Source: Geobacter argillaceus
GTDB taxonomy: Bacteria; Desulfobacterota; Desulfuromonadia; Geobacterales; DSM-12255
NCBI RefSeq assembly: GCF_007830735.1
Contig: NZ_VLLN01000013.1
Coordinates: 48,001 to 112,000, forward strand
Reading direction: 5' to 3'
DNA: 64,000 bases
Below, one piece after another: positions 8,917 through 17,223 of this stretch. Each line of letters opens with the position of its first letter. Position 1 is the first letter of the stretch. Made by a program: the position numbers and the translations under genes. The notes below the pieces were generated by a model, which saw only the letters and a program-made list of their open reading frames with translations, was not told the origin of the DNA and made no database searches.

Positions 8917-9738
8917 TTAGAAGAGTTTCAGGACTGACTGTGCTGCCTGGGATGCCATGCTCAGGGAGGAAATTCCCAGGTTCTGACGGGTCTGAAGCAT
9001 CAGCATGTTGGCGCCTTCTTCGTTGGTGTCGGCCAGGGTCAGGTTATCTGCACCAATCTGCAGCGTGTTGATCATGCTGTCGGTGAAGCTCTGACGGGTG
9101 GTAACAACACTCAGGTTGGCGGACATGGCTGCCGATTGGGTCCGCAGGGTGGTGAGGGCCGATTCCAGCGAACCGGAAGAGGTGGCAATGTTTGCCGAAG
9201 ACGTCCAGTTGGTAGAGGAAGTGGTCGCCAGGCTGAGGCCCGAAGCAGTCGCGTTGAAGCCTGTGATGCCAAGGGTGGCTGTTCCGGTACGCTGACCGAA
9301 TTCGACGGTCTGGGAGCCGGCGGTCAGGAAGTTGGTGCCGCGGTAGCCGGAGTCACTGGCCAACTGGTTGATCTGGGACAGCAGGGTGTTGAAGGTGTTG
9401 GCATAGGCCGACTGCTGCACGGTGTCGCTGGATGCGGCAGCCGATGAGGCAACGCCTTGGGCCGACTGGATGAGGGCCGTGATCCCCTTGATGCCTGCGG
9501 TGGCGGCGTTCATCATCTGGACGGCCTCGGACATGCCGTCCTTGCGGGTAGAAAGGTCATCCGCTCTGGCCATTGCGTTCTGCGCTGCGAAGAAGTTGGT
9601 CGGGTTGTCCAGCGGGGTGTTGACCTTTTTGCCGGTCGAGAGGCGGCCCTGGGTCTGATCTACCAGTTGCTTGGTGTTCTGCAGGGAGAGCAGGTTGTTC
9701 CGCATGCCGGATGTGAGAGAGATGTCGCCGATTGCCAT
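8917..9738 (-). CDS. fliC: Flagellin, short type
   Basis: A 273-residue flagellin, the filament subunit exported by the flagellar type III system. The conserved N-terminal D0/D1 region (MAIGDISLTSGMRNNLLSLQ) and the C-terminal helix ending 'SMASQAAQSVLKLF' are both present. Residues 40-53 read 'NTPLDNPTNFFAAQ' rather than the enterobacterial 'DDAAG' motif; this version is familiar from alphaproteobacterial flagellins. The variable centre is short, and residues 139-190 are very rich in Ser/Thr, which makes them candidate O-glycosylation sites for the glycosyltransferases around it. AAGGAG precedes the ATG. It is transcribed from a sigma-28 promoter through an approximately 80-nt leader that contains a hairpin, and is followed by a strong terminator. 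Confidence 0.95.
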   Translation of the reverse strand: MAIGDISLTSGMRNNLLSLQNTKQLVDQTQGRLSTGKKVNTPLDNPTNFFAAQNAMARADDLSTRKDGMSEAVQMMNAATAGIKGITALIQSAQGVASSAAASSDTVQQSAYANTFNTLLSQINQLASDSGYRGTNFLTAGSQTVEFGQRTGTATLGITGFNATASGLSLATTSSTNWTSSANIATSSGSLESALTTLRTQSAAMSANLSVVTTRQSFTDSMINTLQIGADNLTLADTNEEGANMLMLQTRQNLGISSLSMASQAAQSVLKLF

Positions 9739-9767
9739 GATTTGTTACTCCTTTCTAGGGGTGTTTT

Positions 9768-9786
9768 TCCCGGTCTTCTACCGGGA
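9768..9786 (-). promoter_or_regulatory. Hairpin in flagellin 5' untranslated leader
   Basis: A perfect 7-bp stem (TCCCGGT paired with ACCGGGA) closes a 5-nt loop, about 30 nt upstream of the flagellin ATG. Downstream of it, the bases next to the ribosome binding site (ACCCCT and AGGAGT around an AGAA loop, one mismatch) could form a second hairpin that hides the Shine-Dalgarno sequence. With FlbT encoded nearby, this leader is a natural candidate for FlbT-dependent post-transcriptional control. That link is inference from Caulobacter. Confidence 0.6.
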
Positions 9787-9827
9787 TTTGGAAATTTTTG
9801 CATTTTGAAACTAGTTCTTGAGTTTCT

Positions 9828-9854
9828 TTTTCGGCCAGCTTGATGCAAACTTTA
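9828..9854 (-). promoter_or_regulatory. Sigma-28 (FliA) promoter of flagellin gene
   Basis: Read on the minus strand it gives TAAAGTTT, then exactly 11 nt, then GCCGAAAA. The consensus is TAAAGTTT-N11-GCCGATAA, so 15 of 16 positions match at the correct spacing. Transcription should begin about 7 nt beyond the -10 element, giving an untranslated leader of about 80 nt before the flagellin ATG. The -35 side lies just upstream of the divergent GT41 gene. Confidence 0.9.
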
Positions 9855-9884
9855 GCAGAAAATTTTTTTGAGGCGAAATTATTT

Positions 9885-11684
9885 ATGCATCCAGGGAATG
9901 GCACTGCAACGTCGGAGCAGATCGAACATCTACTGGCAACAGGTAATCTGTCGGCGGCGGAATCGTTAAGCAGATCCTTGCTGGAAAGAAGGCCCGATGA
10001 CCTTGAGGCGCTCTTTCTGCTGGGGGTCTGCCTAGCTCGGCGTCTGGAGTGGGAAGGAGCAGCGGACTGTTTTTCACGCGCCTGCCGCTCTGCACCTGCA
10101 ATCCCGGTGTTATGGAAGAACCTGGGCATTGTCCGTCAGGAGTTGGGTGACACCCGAGGGGCCAGGGACTGTTTCCAGCAGGCCTTGGCAATAGATAGTC
10201 GTGACGCCGAATTATGGGTGTCGCTGGCTTCGGTGCACGTTGTCGGTTACGCCTATGATCGAGCGGCGGAGTGCTATCGCCACGCCCTCAAGCTGGGACC
10301 CTCCGACCCTGCTGAGATACTGAACTGCTTGGCAACGTTACAGGTCTATCTGGGGGACACAGGGAGAGCGCTGAATACCTTCGAACAGGCGATCAGTCTG
10401 GCGCCGACCCATGTGCAACGGTTGCTCTACAGCCAGAATCGTCTCTTAACCTTGCATTATCCGGCTCATGTTGAGCCTGAGACGATCGCACAAGCCCACC
10501 GCGTATGGGGTGAGACATTTTTCCAGGGGCCCGCTGCGTGCGGATTTTCTAACGAGCCCCGCCCTGACCGGCGGTTGCGGATTGGCTATGTTTCTCCCGA
10601 TTTCCGAATGAATGCCGTAAGTTTCTTCATCCAGCCGGTGCTGGCGAACCACGATCCTGCCCGTGTTGAACTGTTCTGCTACGCCAACGTCAAGCAGCCG
10701 GACGAGGTGACTCGCCGTCTGCGCGAGGATCTCCGGTTGACCTGGCGTGACATAACCAGCCTGGATGATGTCCAGGCCTGTGCTCTGATACGACAGGATC
10801 GTATCGATATCCTGGTGGACCTGACCGGCCATGGCGCCGACAACCGCCTGCCATTGTGTGCGTTACGCCCCGCACCGGTGCAGGTGACCTGGATCGGATA
10901 TCCGGATACGACCGGCCTTGCGACCATCGACTACCGGATCACCGACGCAATCGCCGATCCTCCCGGCATGACGGAACACCTTCACACCGAGCAACTGCTC
11001 AGGCTCCCCGGCTGTTTCCTCTGCTACAATCCCGGGGCCGAGTTTCCCGCTGTAGCACCTCCCTCCTGCGAGGCCAACGATGTTATCACCTTTGGCAGCA
11101 TGAGTAATTTCAGTAAGATTACCCCTCAGCTTCTCGACATCTGGGCCGATCTCCTGTTGCGTGTTCACGGGTCCCGGCTGGTCCTCCGTTACCGGGGGCA
11201 GGAGCGCGAGCGCATTGCACGTGATATGGGGGGGCACTTGGAAAGGAAGGGGGTTGCCGCCGACCGCCTTGAACTGTTGGGGCATGCCAGTTCAGTCGTA
11301 GAGCAGCTTGGCGGGTACCAACGGATGGACATTGCATTGGACACATTTCCTTACAACGGCACCACCACTACCTGTGAGGCTCTATGGATGGGGGTGCCCG
11401 TGGTGACACTCGCGGGCCGGACTCATGTGTCACGCGTGGGGGCCAGCCTGCTGACAACGGTTGGCCTGCCGCAATTTATCGCGGAGACCCCAGAAGAGTA
11501 TATCGAAAAATCCGTTGCCCTGGCCATGAACCGTCCACTACAGGCGGCACTGCGCAACCGCTTGCGGGGAATGGTGAGCGCCTCTCCCCTCTGCGATCAC
11601 AGACGTTTTGCCCGACAGGTGGAGGATGCCTACCGTACGGTCTGGGCCCGCTGGTGTGCAGGGCAGGAAAGGGGCCGCACATGA
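9885..11684 (+). CDS. TPR-GT41 (SPINDLY/OGT-like) protein O-glycosyltransferase
   Basis: A 599-residue enzyme with N-terminal TPRs (residues 1-200) and a C-terminal GT41 catalytic domain starting near residue 226 ('RIGYVSPDFRMNAVSFF'). The domain includes 'LVDLTGHGADNRLPL', 'LRPAPVQVTWIGYPDTTG', 'FSKITPQLLDIWADLL' and the UDP-binding 'DTFPYNGTTTTCEALWMG'. GT41 enzymes transfer GlcNAc or related sugars to Ser/Thr of proteins. The position equivalent to human OGT His498, usually His after 'DFR', is Asn here. The start at 9885 is preferred over ATG 9843 or TTG 9840 because those lie within the divergent flagellin promoter and GAGG precedes 9885. The gene is divergent from flagellin, its probable substrate, and overlaps the next GT41 gene (ATGA). 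Confidence 0.88.
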   Translation: MHPGNGTATSEQIEHLLATGNLSAAESLSRSLLERRPDDLEALFLLGVCLARRLEWEGAADCFSRACRSAPAIPVLWKNLGIVRQELGDTRGARDCFQQALAIDSRDAELWVSLASVHVVGYAYDRAAECYRHALKLGPSDPAEILNCLATLQVYLGDTGRALNTFEQAISLAPTHVQRLLYSQNRLLTLHYPAHVEPETIAQAHRVWGETFFQGPAACGFSNEPRPDRRLRIGYVSPDFRMNAVSFFIQPVLANHDPARVELFCYANVKQPDEVTRRLREDLRLTWRDITSLDDVQACALIRQDRIDILVDLTGHGADNRLPLCALRPAPVQVTWIGYPDTTGLATIDYRITDAIADPPGMTEHLHTEQLLRLPGCFLCYNPGAEFPAVAPPSCEANDVITFGSMSNFSKITPQLLDIWADLLLRVHGSRLVLRYRGQERERIARDMGGHLERKGVAADRLELLGHASSVVEQLGGYQRMDIALDTFPYNGTTTTCEALWMGVPVVTLAGRTHVSRVGASLLTTVGLPQFIAETPEEYIEKSVALAMNRPLQAALRNRLRGMVSASPLCDHRRFARQVEDAYRTVWARWCAGQERGRT

Positions 11685-13324
11685 TGCCGGCGACGCATTT
11701 CCTGCTGGCCGAGGCGGCGGAATGCCTGGCCGCTGGGCGCCATAACCATGCGCTGATACTGCTGGGCAAGGGGTTCATGATTGACCCGGGAGGGGAGTTT
11801 TTTAACCCACTCGCCGATCTTTGCCGTCTGATGGAGCGCTGGGATGACCTGGAGAGGTTCTGCCGGGAGCGGGTGGTTCACTGCCCCGGTGATCCTTGGC
11901 CCTGGTATCACCTGGCCGGAGTATCCCTGCAACGGCAACGCTTCCTGAACGCAGTCGGGGAGTTGCGGGAGGCTCTGCGAAGGGGGCCGGCCCATAAGGG
12001 GGCCTGGATCGAGCTGGGAAATACCTGGAAGCGACTTGGGGAGATCGGACGGGCCATCGTCTGCTATCGACGGGCAAACGAGTTGGAACCGGCAGATGAA
12101 AGGGCTGCGGATAACCGGCTTTTTGCGCTTCTCTTCAGCGATCGCCACTCTGCCGACCTTACGGCCCTGGCCCATAGGGAATGGGGACGCCGCTTCGGTA
12201 CGGTTCCACCGGTGTCTTTTGTTCCTCCGGCTGACGACGGCAGGATCAGGATCGGATACCTGTCGCCGGACCTGCGGGAACATTCCGTAACCTGTTTTCT
12301 GGAGGCACTCCTTCGCCGGCATGACCGGCAACGGTTCGAGGTGACCTGTTACCAGTGTAGCGGGGAGGAGGATCCGGTGACCCGCCGGCTTCAGGGGTAT
12401 GTCGACCGCTGGCGGAAGATTGACGGCATGGATGATGAAGAGGCTGCCGATCTGATACGGAAGGACGGCATTCAGATTCTGGTGGAGCTGGCGGGGCATA
12501 CCGCCGGGAACCGGCTGCCGCTCATGGCCCTGCGGCCTGCGCCGGTACAGGCGACCTGGCTGGGGTACCCCCATTCAACCGGTTTGGAAGCCATCGGGTT
12601 CCGGATCAGCGACGCGGTGGCAGATCCGCCGGGAGCGGCCGACCAATGGCATACCGAGCGGCTGATACGGCTTCCTGCTCCCTTTTTGTGCTACACCCCT
12701 CCCCCTGATGCACCGGCTGCGGCCTTACCGTTGCCGTGCTCAAGGTCCGGAGGGATTACCTTTGCCAGCTTCAACCGGATTGACAAGGCCAGCCCTACGG
12801 TGCTGGCTCTTTGGCGGACCGTCCTGGACCTGCTTCCCAACTCCCGGCTGTTGCTGAAGTCGGAAATTTTTGCCGACCCCGAGGCCACGGACAGGTTCGT
12901 CAAACGCTCGTCTCTTCCGAAGGAACGGCTCATTATGCTCGGACGGACCCCTGACCGGCACTCTCATCTGACCCTGTACGGTCAGGTCGATATCGCTTTG
13001 GATACCTTTCCCTACAACGGCACGACCACTACCTGCGAGGCCCTCTGGATGGGGGTGCCTGTGATTTCTCTTTCCGGAAGGTGCCATGCCTCCCGCGTGG
13101 GAAGGACGCTGCTTGAGAGCGTTGGATTGGGCGCCCTGGTCGCTGAAACCGGGGAGAGCTACGTGGAGCTTGCCTGCTCACTGGCCGGAGACCTTCCCCG
13201 GCTCTCCATGATGCGTCAGACCCTCCGTTCCACCATGGCGGGTTCTCCGTTGTGCGCCGGGGAACGGTTCGCCGGAAACATGGAAGAGGCATACCGTGCT
13301 ATGCTGAAGGACCTTTCCGCCTGA
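11681..13324 (+). CDS. Second TPR-GT41 (SPINDLY/OGT-like) glycosyltransferase
   Basis: A 547-residue paralogue of the preceding enzyme. The start at 11681 overlaps the upstream TGA (ATGA) and has GGAAAGG upstream; the frame is open further 5' but only as an overlap with the first gene. TPR-like helices occupy residues 1-165. The GT41 domain starts near residue 186 ('RIRIGYLSPDLREHSVTCF') and, unlike its neighbour, keeps the His. It continues with 'LVELAGHTAGNRLPLMALRP', 'FNRIDKASPTVLALW' and 'DTFPYNGTTTTCEALWMG'. An adjacent pair of GT41 enzymes, one with and one without the active-site His, suggests division of labour or heterodimer formation. Its end overlaps the convergent GT4 gene by 26 nt. 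Confidence 0.88.
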   Translation: MMPATHFLLAEAAECLAAGRHNHALILLGKGFMIDPGGEFFNPLADLCRLMERWDDLERFCRERVVHCPGDPWPWYHLAGVSLQRQRFLNAVGELREALRRGPAHKGAWIELGNTWKRLGEIGRAIVCYRRANELEPADERAADNRLFALLFSDRHSADLTALAHREWGRRFGTVPPVSFVPPADDGRIRIGYLSPDLREHSVTCFLEALLRRHDRQRFEVTCYQCSGEEDPVTRRLQGYVDRWRKIDGMDDEEAADLIRKDGIQILVELAGHTAGNRLPLMALRPAPVQATWLGYPHSTGLEAIGFRISDAVADPPGAADQWHTERLIRLPAPFLCYTPPPDAPAAALPLPCSRSGGITFASFNRIDKASPTVLALWRTVLDLLPNSRLLLKSEIFADPEATDRFVKRSSLPKERLIMLGRTPDRHSHLTLYGQVDIALDTFPYNGTTTTCEALWMGVPVISLSGRCHASRVGRTLLESVGLGALVAETGESYVELACSLAGDLPRLSMMRQTLRSTMAGSPLCAGERFAGNMEEAYRAMLKDLSA

Positions 13325-14342
13325 TCAGGGAGTGGCCTATGGCATGGAAACGCCGGGCCGCCTCAGTCCAGGAGAGGCGGGCCATGTCCGCGACCCCCCG
13401 GAGCCCCTTGATCCTCCCCTCACGACGATGCTGATAGGCGTATTCCAATAGTTCCAGCAGTTCGTCAGGATCGGGCTCATACCAGAACCCCTCAGCCGCG
13501 TGGCGATAATGACGCGGGGTATAGCGGGTAAGTGCAAATGCGTTGTGCGGGGTTATCACGTCGTTGTGGCCGGTCATATCCGAGGCAATTACCGACCGTC
13601 CGCAGGCCATATATTCACACATGACCATATTGTTGCCCCCTTCGCAGCGGTTCGGAAACAGGCCGATATCCGAGGCAAGGTAGATCTCGCGCATCAGGCT
13701 GTTATCCCGGGGGGGGTGCATAAGGACCCTGTCCAGCGGGATGCCGTTGGCGGCCAGTGTTTCGGCCAGGATTTCGCTGCACTCCGCTTCGCGATACCGG
13801 AAGTTGATGTGGGGTGACAACTCCATGGTGGCCAGAGAAAACGGCCATTGGTTATGCCAGGCGCAGGAAAGCAGCACATCGTCGTGGCGTGCCATGAAGT
13901 GCCGCATCGCCGCGATGACAACATCCTGCCCCTTGCGGATCTCGAACTTGCCGCCGGAAAAAACGACAAAGCGATTTTCGTAGCCGCGCTTCGGTCCGGG
14001 ATAGAATCCGTCACTGTCCACCCCTTGCAGGATGGTGGCGCAATTTCGTACCCCGGCGCCGCGCAGCAAGTACTCGCACCAGCGGGAGCCGGTCACGATC
14101 ATGTCCCAGCGTTGGCCGGCCGCACGGGCATGCGTCAGTACCGACAGGGCATCCTCGAAAAAGCAGTAGCCGATATTTACCTGGTCCCAGGCATCGGGAT
14201 CCAACGGCTGGAGATCGTGTCCCTTCATGCAGTGGAGGGTGACCCCTTCCAGGTGGGGAAGCCCGGAAATCTCCCGCGTCAGATATTCTCCCGCGATGCC
14301 CCAGCCGTGGGCACGCCCTCTGGGCATGGAAACCTTCATCAT
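13299..14342 (-). CDS. Glycosyltransferase family 4
   Basis: A 347-residue GT-B enzyme. The N-terminal half begins 'MMKVSMPRGRAHGWGIAGEY', a glycine-rich acceptor-side loop. The C-terminal half has 'FVVFSGGKFEIRKGQDVVI' and the nucleotide-sugar site 'DIGLFPNRCEGGNNMVMCEYMACG', matching the GT4 E-x7-E motif ('EGGNNMVMCE'). The ATG is preceded by AAAGGAAC. It is the last gene of the minus-strand group and is convergent with the GT41 pair. Donor and acceptor are unknown; it may add a sugar to the glycan started by the GT41 enzymes. Confidence 0.82.
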   Translation of the reverse strand: MMKVSMPRGRAHGWGIAGEYLTREISGLPHLEGVTLHCMKGHDLQPLDPDAWDQVNIGYCFFEDALSVLTHARAAGQRWDMIVTGSRWCEYLLRGAGVRNCATILQGVDSDGFYPGPKRGYENRFVVFSGGKFEIRKGQDVVIAAMRHFMARHDDVLLSCAWHNQWPFSLATMELSPHINFRYREAECSEILAETLAANGIPLDRVLMHPPRDNSLMREIYLASDIGLFPNRCEGGNNMVMCEYMACGRSVIASDMTGHNDVITPHNAFALTRYTPRHYRHAAEGFWYEPDPDELLELLEYAYQHRREGRIKGLRGVADMARLSWTEAARRFHAIGHSLIRRKGPSA

Positions 14343-14420
14343 GTTCCTTTCGGCAGAACCTTCTGGCTCCGCTCCAGGTTGATCATACTGACTGTGTCGT
14401 CCTGGCCATATCGCATGGGG

Positions 14421-16448
14421 TCAGCGGAGATTCAGCAACTCGATCGAAAGTCCGGACAGATAGCCATCGCTCTGAAAGCCGGCAGGTCCCGACCCTTGCT
14501 GCAGGTAGTGGCGGGCGGCTTCCTGTTTGCCGAGGCGGGTCAGCACGAACGCCGCCAGAAGCTGGAGATCCACCCGCTCCGGCGCCAGGGCGACCAGTTG
14601 GTGCGCTGCCGTTTCGGTCAACGGATTGTCGGCCTTGAGCATCGAGAGCAGATAATGCCGGGCATAGCCTTCGATGCAGCTGGCAAGGATCGACTCGTTC
14701 CGTTCGTTCCGGGTCAGGTCGCGCCACTTGGAAAGGAACAGCAGCCGGTTTCTCTTCAGGATCGCCTGGGGCGATTCGCTGAGTCCCAGGCAGTCGATCT
14801 CCCGCCGGGCCGCAATGGAGCCACTCCAGTGGTGAGTATAGGCGGTAGTGGGAACGATCCAGCTCTTCAGCCCCAGCCGTTTGATCTGCAGCCCCAGGTC
14901 CCATTCCTCGAAATAGCAGGGGGTGTAGGCCTCTTCGAACTTGAGGCCGCCGGGGCCGAACTGGTCGCGTCGGACGGCAAACAGGAACCCGGAGACGGCA
15001 TCCACCTGAATGGGGGCGTTGAAGCTCCCTTTGTCGAAATAGAGGTAGTCGCGGGTCAGCCCGAAGTTGAGGAACGAGCCCTGGGGGCCGGTGCAGGCCG
15101 CCCGGTCGAGGGTGGCTAGACCATGCTCCAGGGCGTCGGCAGCCCCTGCATCGAGGTGCAGGTCGGCATTCAGGATCATGACGGTCGGGGTTGCTGCCAT
15201 GCTGATCCCCACGTTCCATGCCCTCGCAACGCCGATATTTTCCGACATGACGGCGTGGCGGGTGATCCGCGGATGCCCCTTCAGGTCATCAGCAACGCCC
15301 TGGTTGTTGAAAACAACCAGCACATCGCCCGGCATCCTCTCCAGATCCTGGAGGAGGGTCATGATGTTGAACTCGCTGGCCGGCGAATAATCCAGCACCG
15401 GGATGACAAAACTGCGGCTCTGGCTGCTGATGTGGATCCGCGGGGAGAGATTCGGGCCTGACAACGGTCCCACGCCGGCCAGTGAACGCTCCCGCAGTTC
15501 CCCCGCAGACAGGGTGTCGTCCCTGGTGCCGCTGACGACCGACAGGAGATCCTCCATCCGGTGCAGATAGGTGTGGGCGTTCTGGACCAGCCTGCAGCCA
15601 CGTTCGGCGATCAGTTCACTCAGTTCGTCGTTCTCGAGGTAAAAACGGACGGTTTCGATAAGGGTTGCATCATGGTAGCAGGCGTACTCCTCACCGTCCC
15701 GGAACAATTCGTCCTGACCGCTGCCGGTTGCCATGTCGGAAAGGAGCATCGACCCTGAGCAGAGCGCCTCGAAGAAGCGCATGTTCAAGTCGTTTCTAAC
15801 AGAGGTATTGAAGACGATCTTCGAGGCGGCGAACACTTCCGCCATTTCGTGCCAGAAACAGCGTGTCCGGTGGAGGTTGACGCCGGCCTCCAGTTTGTCC
15901 AGCAACTGCTGACGCCTGGGATTTAAGACCAGCGAACCGACGAACCCGACGTCGTACCGCTTCTCGCGGGGTTTCCCACCATGTATCTCCGGGTCGCAGG
16001 CCAGGGGAAGCCAGAACGAGCGCGGGTTGACCTGGCGGAATAGTGGGATGTATTCCCTTTGGGCCGTGAAGACGTAATCGAACCGTTTCGCCCACTCCAG
16101 ATGGTGTTCAAGGTTCAGGTGACTGTCGATCAGGTAGCAGGCCTTGGGGCAGCGAAGCGCCGTCAGGTTTTGCGGTTCGTGTCCTCCCACCGACTCGACC
16201 CAGATATACAGGTCAGGGTGTTCCGACGGGGCAATATCGGCCAGAACCTTATCCATATCCGGGGTAAACCCGGTCGGCATCATCTGGTCGTACAGCGGAA
16301 GCTTCATGTTTTCAAGCTTCCAGGTGGTTAACAGTTCCTCCGGGAACCGGGGCCCGATGGTGGTAACCTGCCCCAGCCGCGCCAGAGCTCTCTCCAGGTA
16401 GACCGCAGTGGTTACGGGATAGGCGACGTATGAAAGCCAGATTTTCAT
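14421..16448 (-). CDS. CgeB-like glycosyltransferase fused to a GT2 domain
   Basis: A 675-residue fusion. Residues 1-310 resemble the CgeB/spore-maturation type GT-B enzymes: N-terminal 'MKIWLSYVAYPVTTAVYLER', central 'CYLIDSHLNLEHHLEWAKRF' and 'YDVGFVGSLVLNPRRQQLL', then 'NTSVRNDLNMRFFEALCSG'. From about residue 350 a GT2 domain follows ('SRSFVIPVLDYSPASEFNIM', 'ENIGVARAWNVGISMA', 'LNADLHLD', 'YFEEWDLGLQIKRLG'). The last 70 residues are helical and TPR-like. Two catalytic domains in one chain fit the locus habit of multi-enzyme proteins. It is on the same strand as the downstream GT4 gene. About 130 nt upstream of it contain no gene. Confidence 0.82.
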   Translation of the reverse strand: MKIWLSYVAYPVTTAVYLERALARLGQVTTIGPRFPEELLTTWKLENMKLPLYDQMMPTGFTPDMDKVLADIAPSEHPDLYIWVESVGGHEPQNLTALRCPKACYLIDSHLNLEHHLEWAKRFDYVFTAQREYIPLFRQVNPRSFWLPLACDPEIHGGKPREKRYDVGFVGSLVLNPRRQQLLDKLEAGVNLHRTRCFWHEMAEVFAASKIVFNTSVRNDLNMRFFEALCSGSMLLSDMATGSGQDELFRDGEEYACYHDATLIETVRFYLENDELSELIAERGCRLVQNAHTYLHRMEDLLSVVSGTRDDTLSAGELRERSLAGVGPLSGPNLSPRIHISSQSRSFVIPVLDYSPASEFNIMTLLQDLERMPGDVLVVFNNQGVADDLKGHPRITRHAVMSENIGVARAWNVGISMAATPTVMILNADLHLDAGAADALEHGLATLDRAACTGPQGSFLNFGLTRDYLYFDKGSFNAPIQVDAVSGFLFAVRRDQFGPGGLKFEEAYTPCYFEEWDLGLQIKRLGLKSWIVPTTAYTHHWSGSIAARREIDCLGLSESPQAILKRNRLLFLSKWRDLTRNERNESILASCIEGYARHYLLSMLKADNPLTETAAHQLVALAPERVDLQLLAAFVLTRLGKQEAARHYLQQGSGPAGFQSDGYLSGLSIELLNLR

Positions 16449-16577
16449 AATGACGGACTCTCTGATGGTCTATGTTTTTCCGTAGACCGGGATTGGGTGG
16501 GAATTTGGATACAGTCGTTCATTGGCATCCCCTAAATCTACATTGAGTGATTCCCGGTCGAAGTTGAGGATGCACCA

Positions 16578-17207
16578 TTACCTGCACGGCGTGGCAGTGG
16601 CATAAAAACCCCAGAATTCGTCTGCTCGGTCGTCGACGGTTTTCATAAAGTAGTCGATGGTGGCAGCAGTCTCAAGCCTGCTTCGTTTCAGCAGGGCTGT
16701 CCACATCGTTTTGCCCAACACGCTGTAGTGATTCTGGTTTGATTCGTGTGCGAGGGTATCCGGCGCTGGAACTTCCATGTACAGAATACCTCCGGGGCGC
16801 AAGACCCGCCGGAATTCGGTCAGGGTATACAGCGGCATGAAACTGTGCTCGACCACGTGTCTGGCCCATACGAGATCGAACGTGGCATCGTCGAAGTCGA
16901 GGAACGACTGATCCATGACCCGGACATCAAAGCCGAGTTGTTGGCAAATATTTGCATCGGTTACGTTTAGTGTGACCCCAATCGGCTTGTAGCCTCGCTC
17001 CTGAAATGGTTTCAGTGCAACTCCCTGACCGCAGCCGACATCGAGGATATGGGCCGCGGGCGGCAGCACGAAGTTGTCAAAGAGGACATTCATGGCCCGT
17101 GCGATGACGGCGTCATGACCTGGAGAAGGCTGTTCCGGATAGGTTTCGGTAGCGACCTTTTCCAGGAAGGTGAGAAAGCGGGCAATTGAGTGGGGCGAAA
17201 CATGCAT
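16578..17207 (-). CDS. SAM-dependent methyltransferase (class I)
   Basis: A 209-residue protein with the class I methyltransferase fold. Motif I is 'ILDVGCGQGVALKPF', the post-I acidic region is near 'VRVMDQSFLDFDDATFDLVW', and 'RHVVEHSFMPLYTLTEFRRV' then 'LRPGGILYMEVP' are characteristic of the Methyltransf_11/23 group. GGAG precedes the ATG at a good distance. It begins 16 nt after the triple TPR-glycosyltransferase gene, so the two are probably co-transcribed. Within a glycosylation locus it may O- or N-methylate a sugar, a common final modification of flagellar glycans; this is inference. Confidence 0.82.
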   Translation of the reverse strand: MHVSPHSIARFLTFLEKVATETYPEQPSPGHDAVIARAMNVLFDNFVLPPAAHILDVGCGQGVALKPFQERGYKPIGVTLNVTDANICQQLGFDVRVMDQSFLDFDDATFDLVWARHVVEHSFMPLYTLTEFRRVLRPGGILYMEVPAPDTLAHESNQNHYSVLGKTMWTALLKRSRLETAATIDYFMKTVDDRADEFWGFYATATPCR

Positions 17208-17223
17208 GTGATGACTCCGCTTC

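Noticed and set aside
9840..9884. Upstream starts (TTG 9840, ATG 9843) for the first GT41 gene
   Set aside because: These codons fall inside the divergent sigma-28 promoter of flagellin and have no Shine-Dalgarno sequence. ATG 9885 with GAGG upstream is more plausible, although the longer form cannot be ruled out.
11384..11680. A 99-codon upstream extension of the second GT41 gene
   Set aside because: It overlaps the conserved catalytic domain of the first GT41 gene in another frame. The ATGA overlap at 11681 gives a better start.
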